Below, piece after piece: positions 1 to 11,222 of a DNA stretch of 64,000 nt (position 1 is the stretch's first letter; every line of letters begins with the position of its first letter). Both the position numbers and the translations under genes were made by a program. Source of the DNA: Ophioderma brevispina (lineage: Eukaryota > Echinodermata > Ophiuroidea > Amphilepidida > Ophiodermatidae); the NCBI GenBank assembly GCA_023653785.1, contig JAMKCH010010208.1, forward strand, positions 1-64,000, given 5' to 3'. Under the pieces are notes generated by a model that worked only from the letters and a program-made list of their open reading frames with translations, had not been told where the DNA came from and searched no databases.

Positions 1-760
1 ATGATTTCCAAAAGTGAAAATCTATTATATCTACAAATTGGAATGTTATTTCTGCTCAATATTTGGTATATGAAAAGAGCCCGTGATATAGTATCAAAAT
101 ATGCAAAAAACTCAATTTCGCCAAAATGGTCGATTGGCCTGTTTGGAAGATTCGTGACGATATATATGGGACAATGTTTCGCATTGGGAACATCAAAATT
201 CTTAAACTAGACACTATTAGCATCACAAATGTGTAACTTAAAAAATATACCTTTTGGGTGCATGGGGACACCCCTTAGCCACCCAACTATATGGACAATT
301 ATACTTTTGCCACGAATAAAAAATTGTTTTTCTGATCAAACAGTCAGAACATCTGGACCTAGACTTTGGAATAATATTGAAGCAAATTTAAAGAAATCAA
401 AATCGATTAAGCACTTCAGAAATAAATTGAAGTCAAAACTCTTGCCATCTTATGAATGATGTTTTTGCGTTGCATTTTGACTTAGTGAATTACAGAACAT
501 AATGTGAAATGAACATTTATAATGTGTTTTTCTTTTGGAGCATTGTCTCGTCTTGTGTGCTTGTTATGCTTTGTTTGGTTATTTCTTTTAATACATTTGT
601 GATAAAAGTTAACCTTTCTTTCGGTCGGTGGGGGCCCACTTCTGGCCTTTTGGCCTCTTGGTTCCCTCCCCCATAATCATTATTGTGTAATTGTATGTAT
701 GTTATTTGTTGATTATGGAAATAAAGTTTGATTATGGTAAAATTGGAGGTAATCATTAAG
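1..760 (+). pseudogene. LINE retrotransposon, 3' end fragment
   Basis: Around 340-458 the translation has the VRTSGPRLWNNI ... HFRNKLKSKLL pattern, typical of the last ~40 residues of L2/CR1-type LINE reverse transcriptase proteins, followed by a stop. A possible upstream piece (LQIGML, near 30-60) is frame-broken. After the stop come ~280 bases of AT-rich 3' UTR, ending near a repeated AAAGTTTGATTATGG at 723-740. The element runs off the left edge of the window and is inactive. Confidence 0.55.
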
Positions 761-1450
761 CGGTTTTGGAGGAATCGATCAGACAAAAAGCGCAAAATAA
801 AGCTCGGCAACTTCCAAAATCCCACATCTAGTATCGAGCATCCGGCGTCCCTCTCCCCTTGGATTTTCCAATGTGCATGATGTGATGGCCCGGCCTGTTG
901 CTGGCAGGGTCATGACAACATATAGCCGAAATTCCCCAAATGCCTAAATTCGAGAGGCAGGTTCATGTCCGACCCACCTGGGCGGAGACTCAAATGAGAT
1001 CACGTCCCTGGTCCAGCGCAGGATGACCTTCACCGCCTGGTGGTCCACCAGGCTGTGTGAACCGGGATCTCATCCGGAAATAAACAACCTGATATTCGCG
1101 TTTGTACTAAAACACTGCTAAATTGCTGTAGATCCTGCTGTCAAATAGAACAATATTCAGGATTTTAGTAGGGAGTTGGTCCAGAATATACTCATTTTCG
1201 CGTCATGAAAGTCCAGCAGCACTCGGGCAGCACGGTGACTCATGTAGTTTTGGCATGCTATTGGTTTTTTGCTAGGGCCTAGCTAGGGTTAGGCTAGCTT
1301 ACGTGGTAATCAGCAGCACACTGTTGCATCAATTGGCGTGAGTGACACTGACTGAGTCTGAATCCTGAGTGAAGGTGCGTGTCTGTGATTTAACTTAAAG
1401 GTGCATTTCGTAATCCTAGCACCTCATTTTTATGATTCACTAGATATCCC
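761..1450. other. No gene recognised
   Basis: Moderate GC content around 840-1080, with a short inverted pair CTGGTGG/CCACCAG near 1037. No coding match, RNA gene or assignable repeat was seen. Confidence 0.4.
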
Positions 1451-2340
1451 CGGTAAAAGCTTAATTCCAAAATTTCACTTGAGTTGATTATGACGCTGCA
1501 TTTACGGTTACCGTTTTGATATTATTTTTATCGACCTGGTCCTGGGTCTGGGATGCGCATGTTTGCATCAGTCACTCTGTCCATATGCATTTTTTTTACC
1601 CGGGCCAAATCCAAAACTGGTCACCCCAAAGGAAGAAAAATTAAGTTAATTGAATGACATCTTTGTTTTCACAAATAAGTAATAGACTATAGCCGGGAGC
1701 GGGCTAGTACAACCTTAACATCGTTTTTTGACATTGGTGGTCGGCACGACGTAAAGGCCAATAATGCATTGAAAAGCCGTAGCAATCAAGCACTGATAGA
1801 CTCATGGACTTACCGACGCCTAGGATGTGCTGACATCGGAAAGTCCAATACACTAAGAAAAATAACCCTAATGGCCGCAGTATTTATCATGCACCTACTT
1901 GTACTTGTTATTTATCTCCTGCAATTCTGTTTCTTCGATGAAAATAAATATTAAGTCTGTATTTTGGAGACATTCTTGTCAGGATTCGTGCTACACGATT
2001 TGACTTATGTAATGTAGTTATACTAGAAATGAGGGTGATTCGTAAATGTGAAATGCAAAAGATTGATAATGACTCGTCTGACATGCCCGAAATTTCAGTA
2101 TGACTCCGTTGTACTAGGAGCGGGCTGACGTCACATCGCGGTGAAAACAAAGGGGAAGCCCAGGAATCCCCGAATCGCGGTGAAAACAAACTGCGCAAAT
2201 TGCTTCTTTAAGTTCACTGCACATCGTATGACACTATGCGCGCAGCGCGCATCGAATTACGCACGTTGTTGCCATGCCGTTTCCAAGCAGATTTTGTTGA
2301 ACTCCCGGATGTCCGCTCCCGGCTATTGCAAGTTTTTGTT
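1451..2340 (+). repeat. Dispersed repeat E, copy 1, with ~525-base interruption
   Basis: Bases 1451-1590 match 8551-8680, and 2115-2335 match 8690-8915. Shared words include AAAAGCTTAATTCCAAAATT, GGGATGCGCATGTTTGCATC and, twice in each copy, GGTGAAAACAAA. In copy 1 the two halves are separated by ~525 bases (1591-2114), where copy 2 has almost nothing. Either copy 1 holds an insertion or copy 2 a deletion. No coding capacity was seen. Confidence 0.6.
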
Positions 2341-2414
2341 AAATCATATTCTTTTTCATTGTATCATCTCGTTTCTCGGAAATACATTCACTGAAAGTTA
2401 GAATTGCGCCCTCG

Positions 2415-3900
2415 GTGTGTGACGGGACGGAATTTCTTGATATCCAGTTCTAACACAAACTGACTCAGTTCAATTTAACTTTTGTTGGACAGTATTATGC
2501 ATCTGTTCTAGGGTACATACATACAAAATATGAATTTAAAGATTTCCAGTAAACATGCAAAATTTAAATTTTATGTTGCCGATTTCCGTCCCGTCACATT
2601 TTGACATGAATTTATTTATTTTTATATGTTGGGAACATCCAAGAGTTGTGAACTTTTGCCAAGTTTCAATTTTCAATGTACTTATATAATCCTGACAGCT
2701 TTTTCTTATATCACTTGCCTCATATATTTTAAAGATATTAAAGCAAAGTTTTCATGACGGGACGGAAATTTAGCGTGACGGGACGGAATTCTTAGTGTTG
2801 GGTAACTAGCCACACACCCAAACAACCTTCAGTAAAGTTAATATTGATTAGTAAATAAATACAATGTCCTGCTAAAATGAAAAATAAATATTTTGTGAGC
2901 TGCAGTGGTCTTTTTCATGAAAAATAAGTTGTTTTGTACTACCATGAATTTTTGTTCTGTCCCGTCACATTTGATAAGTTAATTCTTTCAAGTACTAAAT
3001 AGATCCCAGCCCACCCTATCTTCATCCAAAAAGTATTGATCAGCCTACAAATGCAACAAATCTTGTTTAGGATAGTAATTAACAATCCCATGGATGATAG
3101 GGGTCCGTTTCTTTCATAACGGGTCAATTTGTACTATCCAGCAAATTTTTCCGTCCCGTGAACATTCCGTTCACATTTAATACCATTGCTTTTTAAGGCC
3201 TTTCTGGTTTCCCCAACCACCCAAACTACATCCCCCATATATATGGATGACCCTATAAACATACCATCATGTTCAAAATGGTAAAGAAAGATCTTGCTGG
3301 CTGTAGAGGTTTATTTCAAGCATAAGTGGCATTATGTTCCACCATGAAAATTTTCTGTCCCGTCACATTTATGTCACTTCTAGTTCCCAACCCACCCAAG
3401 CTTCATTCAAATGAGTATTGATAAGGATATAAACACAATATCATGTTTGATCTCTTATGGGGTATAGATGTCTGTTTTATTTATAATAAGTTGTTGTGTA
3501 CCATCGTGGAAATTTTTCCGTCCTGTCACATTTCCATCCCGTCACACATACCTTTTTGTTTTAATCACAGATATTTCCTAAGTGGTTGACTTTAGATTAA
3601 AATAATTTTTAAGTAGAGTAGTTGTAGTTTGTGTTCATGTTAGCAGTGTCATTAGACTTCAGTAAACTTTTAAGCAAATCAGCTTGATATATGGAATGCA
3701 AAAATATTGACTTTTCTTCATTCCGTCCCGTCACAAAATTTCCATCCATCACCATGACAACAAGCAGAATACGGGTCTCAATTTTCAAACTGCTTTTTAT
3801 TGTGCACTGTAATCTTGTTCTCTGAACCATGTACCCTAGTCACCATTGTCCCTTGTTTAGGAAACAGCAAAATAAGCTTCATTTTCCGTCCCGTCACAAC
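2415..3900. repeat. Iterated-motif element 1 (CCGTCCCGTCACA repeats)
   Basis: The motif TTCCGTCCCGTCACATTT or a close variant occurs about eleven times. + orientation: 2584, 2956, 3151, 3355, 3518, 3534, 3721, 3884. Reverse orientation: 2419, 2755, 2775. Most neighbours are ~160-205 bases apart. The outermost copies face each other like short terminal inverted repeats. Between 2940 and 3540 the sequence between motifs also resembles itself (CCCACCC..TTCAT..AGTATTGAT, TTTATT..ATAAGTTGTTGT), so this part is a degenerate tandem array of ~200-base units. No ORF of note. The element class is unknown to me. Confidence 0.7.
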
Positions 3901-3924
3901 AGGGTAGTTTTGGATTTGGCCCAC

Positions 3925-4160
3925 CCACAGCCTATCCATAGGCGGATTAGGGGGGGCGCACCCGGCGCGCGCGCGCGCGCGCCCCCCTATTTTTTGCAAA
4001 CCAAAGGGCGCCAGGCGCCTTGTAGATGTAGGAAAATGCTTTTTGCCGCACAGAGGCTTCAGAGCGCCGGGCGCCCTGTATACCTAGGAAAATGACCTTT
4101 TGTGGGTGCCCTTGCCGACACAATTTGTAAAATTTTCCGGTGAGCGCAGCGAGCCGGGTA
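3925..4160. repeat. GC-rich segment with (CG)n run
   Basis: GGCGGATTAGGGGGGGCGCA is followed by an alternating CG run at 3964-3982, then GGGCGCC/GGCGCC palindromes. GAGCGCAGCGAGC at 4142 is a palindromic word also seen in the hAT-like element at 29355-29757. This is probably part of a hAT-type element, but its ends were not resolved. Confidence 0.4.
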
Positions 4161-4800
4161 GACACAATTTGTTTTCACTCTGTTTGAAATTCTGAAGAGC
4201 AGGGGGTACTCTTCTTTGTTGTGTTGTTTGGTGCTTGAAAAAAATATAAAATATAGGCGTTCCCCAGCCCAATAATTGGGACTCACATACGTTTCTTAGC
4301 GTATGCCTATAACAGCATATGTGAAGTCCCCAAAAAGGTGTATCAGCTATGACATTTTGTGTAGCCTTCAAATTGGACCACTGACAACATGTCCCCTCCA
4401 ATTTTCTATAACACGGGCTTTCACTAAACACCTTCTACCTTAGCCACCAGTAATATCCAATTTTAAATACAAGCATAAAGCTTTCATTAAGCACCTGGCA
4501 ATACAAAAATTCAGGACTTAGTCACAGGTCAGAATCTTAGTTACAAGTCTTGAAATTTCATAAATTTCACATTGTCATAAAAAGGTGATGAAGATATTTA
4601 GGATATTCTGTTGTTTTTTTTTTTTTTTAAAAAAAAGTAAGGTGTTTAAAATAACAAATATTGAAGGTTGAAATATTATTTGCATTGAAGCGTGAAAATT
4701 ATTGGAGAAGAATGTGAGCATAAAATTTTGTAATATCCGTTACACATATTTGGCATGACTCCGCCATTGATTAAGTTAATGGCAGTATTGATAATTGTAC
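4161..4800. other. No gene recognised
   Basis: AT-rich intergenic sequence with a T12/A6 run near 4614-4636. The only ORFs are chance readings. Confidence 0.4.
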
Positions 4801-4837
4801 ATTAAGGAGGAGTCATGATTAGCAGGACTAGGCGTTC

Positions 4838-4921
4838 CCCCCCCCCCGACCCGCTACATGTAACAGCGAATAGGACGGGTGCCCCCCCCCCCCCCCATGG
4901 AGATTCCTGGATCTGCCCCTG
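4838..4921 (-). mobile_element. hAT-type transposon end fragment with C runs
   Basis: Two C tracts (4838-4847 and 4882-4896) precede ATTCCTGGATCTGCCCCTG. Read in reverse this is CAGGGGCAGATCCAGGAAT, the usual CAGGGGC-type hAT terminal inverted repeat. The partner end was not found. Confidence 0.4.
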
Positions 4922-4948
4922 ATATCCCCCCATGGCCCCATAGTTACA

Positions 4949-5983
4949 GGGTGTTTCCGTAATTAGGGGGGCCGAATTGTGACATTTTGAGAGAAAAAAG
5001 GACAACAACACTTAAGGAGGATCTCAATAATTTCTTGATTAAAATATTAATAGGCCATCCTCGTTAAATAACAATCAAATAGTCAAAAGTACGTTAAAAA
5101 ACTTAAAAATATTGCAAATAAACTGCAGTTCCGGTCCCCGTGTAAAGGGGACACCAAACCAATTTCTGATTTTTTAAAGATTTTTATTTTTTTTATTTTT
5201 TTTATTTTTTTTATTTTTTTTATATGTACATTTTGGTTATTGAGGGGGAACAATAAGATTAATAGTCACTGGTCATGCGGCATGCTATTAAAACAATGTT
5301 TTTCAGGCACAAGGTAGCGGGACACCATTTGGTGTCCCCGTTTACATGGGGAACCACAGCTCCAACACAGGATATCAAAATTTAAAGGTTTTAGATGCAC
5401 TGTCTGTAAAAACATTGCAGGATATAGTATGATTACGTATGCAAGCAAGTGCAATGAACTTTAGCAGTCAACTTACACATTCAGTTTCTCAGAACAAACC
5501 ATTGGTTCCCATAGAAACGTGAAAAGCGGGACACCAAAATTGGGGTTTTGTTTACACGGGAAATCAAGACTGGCTTGAATATAACCTGATCGGTAATTAC
5601 CAAAACAGTCAGCCTTTATTTATGTTATGAAAGCTTTGATGTGTTTTGCTTGATACTAAATCAGAACAATAACCATATATTTTTCAGGTGTGATTGCACA
5701 TTAAAAACCAAGAACACAATGTTGAGGCTTTTTTTATTTCATGTCCAGGCTTGGTGTCCCATTACACGGGAAATGACCCTTTAATTTAACATTAACATTA
5801 AAATTAATGAGTTCAATGTTTCATATTATATAATCTGAAAAAATTTAGATGCAAATGCTGTAAGTTAAAAATGGAATTTATAAGTTTTAATACATATCTT
5901 CATTGTTAATTTAAATAAACAAAATGTCACATAGTTAAACGGGACACCAAAGTCTACTGGCACCCTAACTTACGGAAACACCT
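4949..5983. mobile_element. Iterated-motif element 2 with terminal inverted repeats
   Basis: The left end GGTGTTTCCGTAATTAGGG (4950) is matched, inverted, by CCCTAACTTACGGAAACACC at 5963-5982. Inside, the motif GGTGTCCCGTTTACACGGG and its reverse recur at 5134-5160, 5319-5350, 5527-5560, 5751-5770 and 5939-5952, roughly every 185-220 bases. Sequence between motifs is AT-rich and non-coding. A (TTTTTTTA)5 microsatellite lies at 5181-5223. No clear target duplication was seen. This looks like a non-autonomous DNA transposon of unassigned class. Confidence 0.6.
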
Positions 5984-7143
5984 CCAATAATTGTAACTTA
6001 TGCATCATCTTTTAAAATTTGGACTAAATCTTGGTGCCATGCTGTTCTGTGGCGTTCCCATGCCATTAAGGTGAGTGTTGTGAATGGATATCCTAAAATA
6101 AACGAAAAAAATTATTTTCTTTTGACAGACATAGCATCTCTAGAGTCGTAGAATAGCTTACCAATTTGTAACCGATGCTACAATTTGTTCCCAAAAAAAG
6201 TTCATATCAAAATGGACAAGGTGGCTGCCAAATGGCGCCCAATGTAGACACAACAAGGGTAAGTTTACCTGAAAAATTTCATAATGTGATTTGAAATCTG
6301 GAAAAATGGTTATCACATGAGCAGAAGACTCTCAAGAATGCCTACAATATAACGTTTATTGCAAATAATGAATATTTAAGCCACTTTGCAGCTGTAAAGT
6401 TAGAGCAGAAGCTGTCTGTGTAACTGGCTAAATGGCACTTCACTACACACAACTCGTCTTGACTAGATAGTCTATGATTAAAATCAGCTAAAAAAGTTGA
6501 GACTTATCTAGTCATGATCATCAGGACTATCCCCCCATTAGTCCTGTGGAGCATGACTTCGGGTTGCTTGGAGATTCACTCTGTGTTAACTTTAACGTCT
6601 AACGAACCCGAATATTCGCCCTAATCAAAGATTTTTTTACCTCTGTCATGTCAATCCAAGATAATCTCAAATGCCCCAAAATGTCTTCCAGTGCGAATCA
6701 ATAAACGCTGACGACCGGCTCACCACTGAATCTGAATCGGCCGATCTCCGATCGTGCGAAGGTTTGATCGGCCGTTCGGATTCAGAGGACGATGTCTCTG
6801 GTATACCAGTAACCTATGGTGATTTTCCTCATATTTTGTACACAGTAAAATGTGCTCTCTGAAATTGCCTGAAATTTCGTTATTACGTAGCTATAGCGAT
6901 ATACAATTAATCTTGTAGTAACAGAAAAGTAAATTACTTGAAAACATGATCGTTTTACACAGAAACGTTGAGAAAAAAATATTTTCCAGGGGTTTCTGAG
7001 CACATCGCATCGGTTGACAGCGGCGGATAAATACAGTCTCAGCCGGGTAGCCATATTGATAAGTTGATTTCCGGGTTCGCGAATGTATGATGGGATGGAA
7101 AGTTCGTGAATTTATAGAAATATTCTAGAATATGTCTCTTAAA
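5984..7143. other. No gene recognised
   Basis: AT-rich sequence. A small dyad GAATCGGCCGATC / GATCGGCCGTTCGGATTC lies at 6733-6785. No coding similarity was seen. Confidence 0.4.
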
Positions 7144-7593
7144 TAGGACTATTTGCACCATCCCCGAAATGCATTTCATTCGGTGCCCATTTCCATCGGG
7201 AACTTTACCAGACTCAAGTCGGATAAAAACATACGGTTAGGAAGCGTAACGAAAATACCAGCAAAAAACTTCCCCTATCTGTGACGTTGCACTAATATTT
7301 GCGTAATCGTCCGTCAGGTGGACAAAGTAGGGCACAGTACGATCGAAAATATCCCGTTTTGTCGTGCATTTCAACAACTCAGTGCCTCGATTTTTTTTGT
7401 CCTTAGATATTCTTCTACATTTGTTAAGATAATAGACTTCACGCGAAATGGTACTTTGTATGTAATTTAGGCCACTGTTCGCGACGCGAACGAACACACA
7501 AGTTTTTTTTTGTAACCATGAACCTCTGGTACAAGTTCCGGATGGAAATGGGCCACCGATATGAGATGCATTCGGGGATGGCAAATGAGTCTA
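7144..7593. mobile_element. Foldback MITE with ~60-base inverted arms
   Basis: Left arm 7144-7208 (TAGGACTATTTGCACCATCC ... CCCATTTCCATCGGGAACTT) is the inverse of right arm 7532-7593 (AAGTTCCGGATGGAAATGGG ... GGATGGCAAATGAGTCTA), with a few differences. The ~320-base centre is non-coding. The target duplication is not resolved: TTAAA on the left, TTAG on the right. Confidence 0.65.
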
Positions 7594-7599
7594 TTAGAA

Positions 7600-8550
7600 A
7601 AAAAATCCCCTTTATACAATTAGTATTATCAAGTCGGTTGTGAATAAAGGACAAAACTAACAATGAAATATCAAAAATACAGTAAAAATTTAACGTAAAA
7701 AGTACAAAAATGTTATTATGGCTTGTGTGAAAGGTGTTTGTCACCAAAATGCATGCACCAAACTTGAAAAAATTCCGTTTTTTAAATAAAAATGAAAATA
7801 AATAAAACCAATACCTCGGCCAATCAGGAACACTGTTTCATCTCATTACATTACGGAATCATCCATGTAAGGTTGAGTGCTGGACATGTAAATCAGTAAA
7901 CTTAAACTGCGCACGCGCCACTTCAACGCTTGTCATGTTTCAAGTTTTATAGTTACTATACTAGTATTGTGCATGTTGGTCTGACGACTATGGATGGTTC
8001 TAATGCAAGATTCAATTGAAAACTTCTAGGCAGGGTCTTTTCTGTGAGTTGCTAATGGGATTTGCCGTTTTTTCTAGGCTTTAGTACTGGTAAAAACGGT
8101 TCATGAGAATCGGTAGGGAGGAGAATTTTCGCCGATTCCGATTCAGATCCGATAAGCTTTAAATCGGCCCGGTTCAGATCTTCCGATGTGATCGGTTTTA
8201 CACTATTCCATATGCGTCTCGGGCTTCGCTTCATGGCTCAGGCTATGTCAATTTGGTGAGAGACCAAAGTTGCAGGGAACCAGTGTAACGTCTAACTTCC
8301 TGACCTTGCCGAGACCGTCAGTCGACCCGGAAAATTCATAGTTGCAATACGGTTGTACATGGGAAGACTTTCTTTAACCAGAAAAGCAGATAGAGACTAA
8401 AACTTTTGTCAATTAGATCATTGCTCACCCTCGGGCTTCGCCCTCGTTGGCGTAGTTTTCCGAGGTGAGCAGTTTGCTTAGTTTTCCGAGGTGAGCAGTT
8501 GATCACTAGTGCGTATCGAATCATTTGTTTTTACGCACATTGTAGCACAT
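7600..8550. other. No gene recognised
   Basis: Intergenic. A direct doublet GTTTTCCGAGGTGAGCAGTT occurs at 8455-8474 and 8481-8500. A stray copy of the repeat E tail (ATTTGTTTTTACGCACATTG) is at 8523-8542. Confidence 0.4.
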
Positions 8551-8915
8551 CCCTGGTAAAACTAAAAGCTTAATTCCAAAATTTAAGTTGAGTTGATGAA
8601 TGTTGATTCTGACGCTGCATTTACGGTTTTGATATTATTTTTATCATGGGATGCGCATGTTTGCATCACACTGTCCATATGCATATGGCTGGGAGCGGAC
8701 TGATGTCACATCGTTTCACGGTGAAAACAAACCAGGGAAAGCCCAGGAATCCCCGTATCACGGTGAAAACAAAGTGCGCAAATCAAAAAGTACGATCACT
8801 GCACATCGCAAGACACTACGCTTTCAGCGCATATCGAATGATTTGTTTTTACGCACATTGTTGCTAAGCATATTTTTGCCAAATGCGCAGATGTCTGCTT
8901 CCGGCTATAGACCAC
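8551..8915 (+). repeat. Dispersed repeat E, copy 2
   Basis: Uninterrupted partner of 1451-2340. It has the same AAAAGCTTAATTCCAAAATT head, the doubled GGTGAAAACAAA with AAGCCCAGGAATCCCCG between, and a tail ending TGCTTCCGGCTAT. Overlapping ORFs here follow the repeat and are not gene evidence. Confidence 0.6.
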
Positions 8916-9163
8916 TATGTTGTAACTTCTGTCCGTCTATGAACAGAAAATACAAAATTGTGTTGGGGTAACTGCACCAGTAAATATATGTATGTGTATC
9001 TGTCTGTCATAGGGAAAATGTTGACCCAAATGTTAACCCTAAACATAATTGCATGCCCACTGTTTCCACATACATGTGCACATTTTCATGACACTTGGAT
9101 ACAATGCCAATGTTCCTTGGGTAGTGTCCCACATGTCGGTGGCCTTATGTGACCTTTGTCCCC

Positions 9164-9312
9164 GATAAGTTCTCAGGAAAGATTTATCCTGGAAAATAAA
9201 GAAAAACAAAAAAAATAAATAAATTGAGAAAGGCAATGCGCAAGAGACTCAATGCAATGAGAGGGCACTATACCACAACATGTATACAGGGACTGTAGCA
9301 AATAATAATCAT
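9164..9312 (+). repeat. Dispersed repeat J, copy 1
   Basis: Resembles 26205-26355. Shared features are AGGAAA..TTT/ATCC, GAAAAATAAAGAAAAA-like A-rich sequence, AAAGGC/GATGC, GAGGGCACTATA and CACAACATG/CACATCGTG, then GGGAC. Its length and A-rich middle suggest a SINE-like element, but no tRNA head is attached. Confidence 0.4.
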
Positions 9313-9406
9313 TGTGTAAAGGTGAGGCTAGGGCAGGATTTCACCCAGGGCTGTAAGCAGGTGAGGGTGGCCAAGAACCCAATTTTAGATGTCGCCATTG
9401 GATTAA

Positions 9407-9751
9407 AGGTCCATGGCCCGATCACTAATAGCCTTGTCCCGAGAAGCCCCAGATTTTACCAGAAGTGGTCATCATTTTGGTATCAGAAGAAAGCTACTAT
9501 TTTTCTCATTTACCCTGTGAAATCTTAGAGCCAAAGGATGTTTGGTTTGGCAGTTATGAGCGAAAATGTGCCCATTTTGGTTGACCAATATTAATTTTAC
9601 ACAGTACTCTATGGGCTTACAAAATGACGTTTTTAGCTCTCGCATCAAAACGGATTGAAATACCGGCGCGAAACTTTACAGATGGGGTTTTAGAGTGAAG
9701 GCCTATCTATCAAGATGAAAACTTCATATCCTTAAATCGGGCCATCCCCCT
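9407..9751 (-). mobile_element. TTAA-flanked MITE, family B, copy 1
   Basis: Flanked on both sides by TTAA (9403-9406, 9752-9755). The ends AGGTCCATGGCCCGAT and ATCGGGCCATCCCCCT are inverted repeats. The hAT-like host sequence continues across the insertion, and the uninterrupted family C copies have a single TTTAAC at this point, which confirms a real insertion. TTAA duplication is typical of piggyBac-type transposition. A TA duplication (Tc1/mariner type) fits equally well here. Confidence 0.75.
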
Positions 9752-10011
9752 TTAACACGTAAAAGCGAAATCTTGATGAAAAATTCTTAATTTTTTTCGA
9801 TGTTGTCATCAAGGAATATTTTCTTATGCCAAAACCATTGCAGCTGAAGAATTAACTCCACTGTAACCTCTGATTTTTTTGTACAAATAACGGATGAGGA
9901 TGAGGTTGTATGTGGGTCATGGGAACACCCATGACCAACCCACATAAAAGTACCTATTAAAATTGATTTGTGATAAAAATTTGCACTCCGTATTGCTGTA
10001 ATTTCTTTTAA

Positions 10012-10344
10012 AGGTGCGTGTTCCGATCGTCTTTGGGGGCCCCCTGATTTACCCGGAAGTAGTACCGATTTTGATATCAGATTAAAGGCCGTATTTTTCT
10101 CATTGTCGTCCTGAAATATGAGCCCTCAAATCCATTTCATTCCTAATATATAAAAAAAACGCCATTTTAGTGGTTATCCATCAATTAGCACAGTATTGAA
10201 TAGGGCTTTGCAACATGCATTATTGCGTCTACCATAAAAAATGCAAGTTTTCTTTCCCACGGTACTTGATGGGGGTGTATGTGCAAGTGCCAGGCTCTCA
10301 TATCAAGTAGAGAACACAATACACATAAATCGGAACAAGCACCT
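10012..10344 (+). mobile_element. TTAA-type MITE, family D, copy 1
   Basis: Ends AGGTGCGTGTTCCGAT and ATCGGAACAAGCACCT are inverted repeats. The left flank is TTAA, the right TTAT. The interior resembles family B in layout (CCGGAAGTAGTACC, TATTTTTCTCATT, CACAGTATTGAATAGGGCTT), which suggests related families. It is inserted in the hAT-like element 9358-10402. A second copy is at 25347-25625. Confidence 0.65.
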
Positions 10345-10736
10345 TTATAATTATATTTTGGGTGAATTGCTATGTTGAATGAGGCTTGGCCACCATCGTC
10401 TGCCTATAAGTTGAGGGAGTGTGTTGTGGTATTTTTGACACATGCACAGTAGCAATAGGTTCCAATTGGATTGCTACATGCAGGTACATGTCAAAATATA
10501 AAATGAAAATAAAGTTATCATTCTCAGCTCATTTTCACTGCCAAAGCCAACTGCTACATGCATTAACATTTTATTTTATTTTACAGTTATACATTAGTGT
10601 AATTGACAACATGTCATTGGAGTACAACCAGTTCCACACATAATCTTGCAGACTGTAGAACTGATAGCTACATGTAACCACCAACTAGGCTGGTCGTCAT
10701 TTTTATCGGTCAAGCAACAAAGAAACGAAAGTAATC

Positions 10737-10879
10737 ATGGCGTCCAATGAAACTGATGTGGATGAAACGTTGCCTTTCGTGTGGTTGGACTATCTAGTTT
10801 TCTCTGCTATGCTATTGATTTCAATCGTAACTGGGCTATACCATGCATTTGCAGGACAAGGACAGAAGACAACTTCAAA
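10737..10879 (+). CDS. SLC5-family sodium-coupled transporter, exon 1 (5' coding exon)
   Basis: First coding exon of a plasma-membrane sodium/solute symporter of the SLC5A8/A12/A6 (SMCT/SMVT) group. Family members co-transport Na+ with monocarboxylates or with biotin and pantothenate. The ATG at 10737 opens 47 codons plus two bases. A short polar N-terminus is followed by the first membrane helix, WLDYLVFSAMLL, then GLYHAFAGQGQKTTS, the usual start of this family. The exon ends at 10879 before a GTAAGT donor, leaving phase 2. I chose this start because the upstream frame gives no better ATG and the N-terminal length is normal for the family. No promoter could be identified; a hAT element ends about 335 bases upstream. 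The family assignment is firm, but the exact paralogue (monocarboxylate or vitamin transporter) is not resolved. Confidence 0.85.
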
Positions 10880-11118
10880 GTAAGTTAAAAACATTCATCT
10901 TAAAACATCTCTTAATAGCAAGCCCCACAAATTTTCAAACAAGTTCACATACTCATGAACGGTTAACTTCATACTGCAATTAATAATCGATGGTCCAAGA
11001 CTCCTGTGGCGTGTACACAGGTTGACCTCTAATGACCCCCATGTGACATATGACACTGATACACCGGTGTATTTGCTGTCGGGGACCTCATAAGCTTCAA
11101 CTGCCAGTGTGTGTATGT

Positions 11119-11165
11119 GTGTGTTTTTTGTGTCATCTGCAAGAATTGCAGAAGGCACATATATC

Positions 11166-11222
<57 letters not shown>

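Larger units (their letters stand above)
9358..10402 (+). mobile_element. hAT-like MITE (family C) split by two other MITEs
   Basis: Starts CAGGTGAGGGTGGCCAAG and ends CTTGGCCACCATCGTCTG, with imperfect 8-bp flanks GCTGTAAG and CCTATAAG. Its body matches the intact copies at 33031 and 33490: AACACGTAAAAGCGAAATC, GTATGTGGGTCATGGGAACA, CACTCCGTATTGCT. It is interrupted at 9407-9751 by a TTAA-flanked family B element and at 10012-10344 by a family D element. Without these it is about 360 bases, as in intact copies. Confidence 0.75.

Noticed and set aside
2415..3900. CRISPR-like array from evenly spaced motifs
   Set aside because: Spacing is ~160-205 bases, the motif occurs in both orientations, intervals are partly similar to each other, and the context is a eukaryotic intron-bearing region.
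3960..3990. (CG)n run as a CpG-island promoter
   Set aside because: Only ~20 bases of alternating CG, inside a repeat-like GC segment, with no gene start nearby.
4084..4431. 115-aa minus-strand ORF
   Set aside because: Overlaps other equally open frames in a repeat-like GC segment, with no similarity to a known family.
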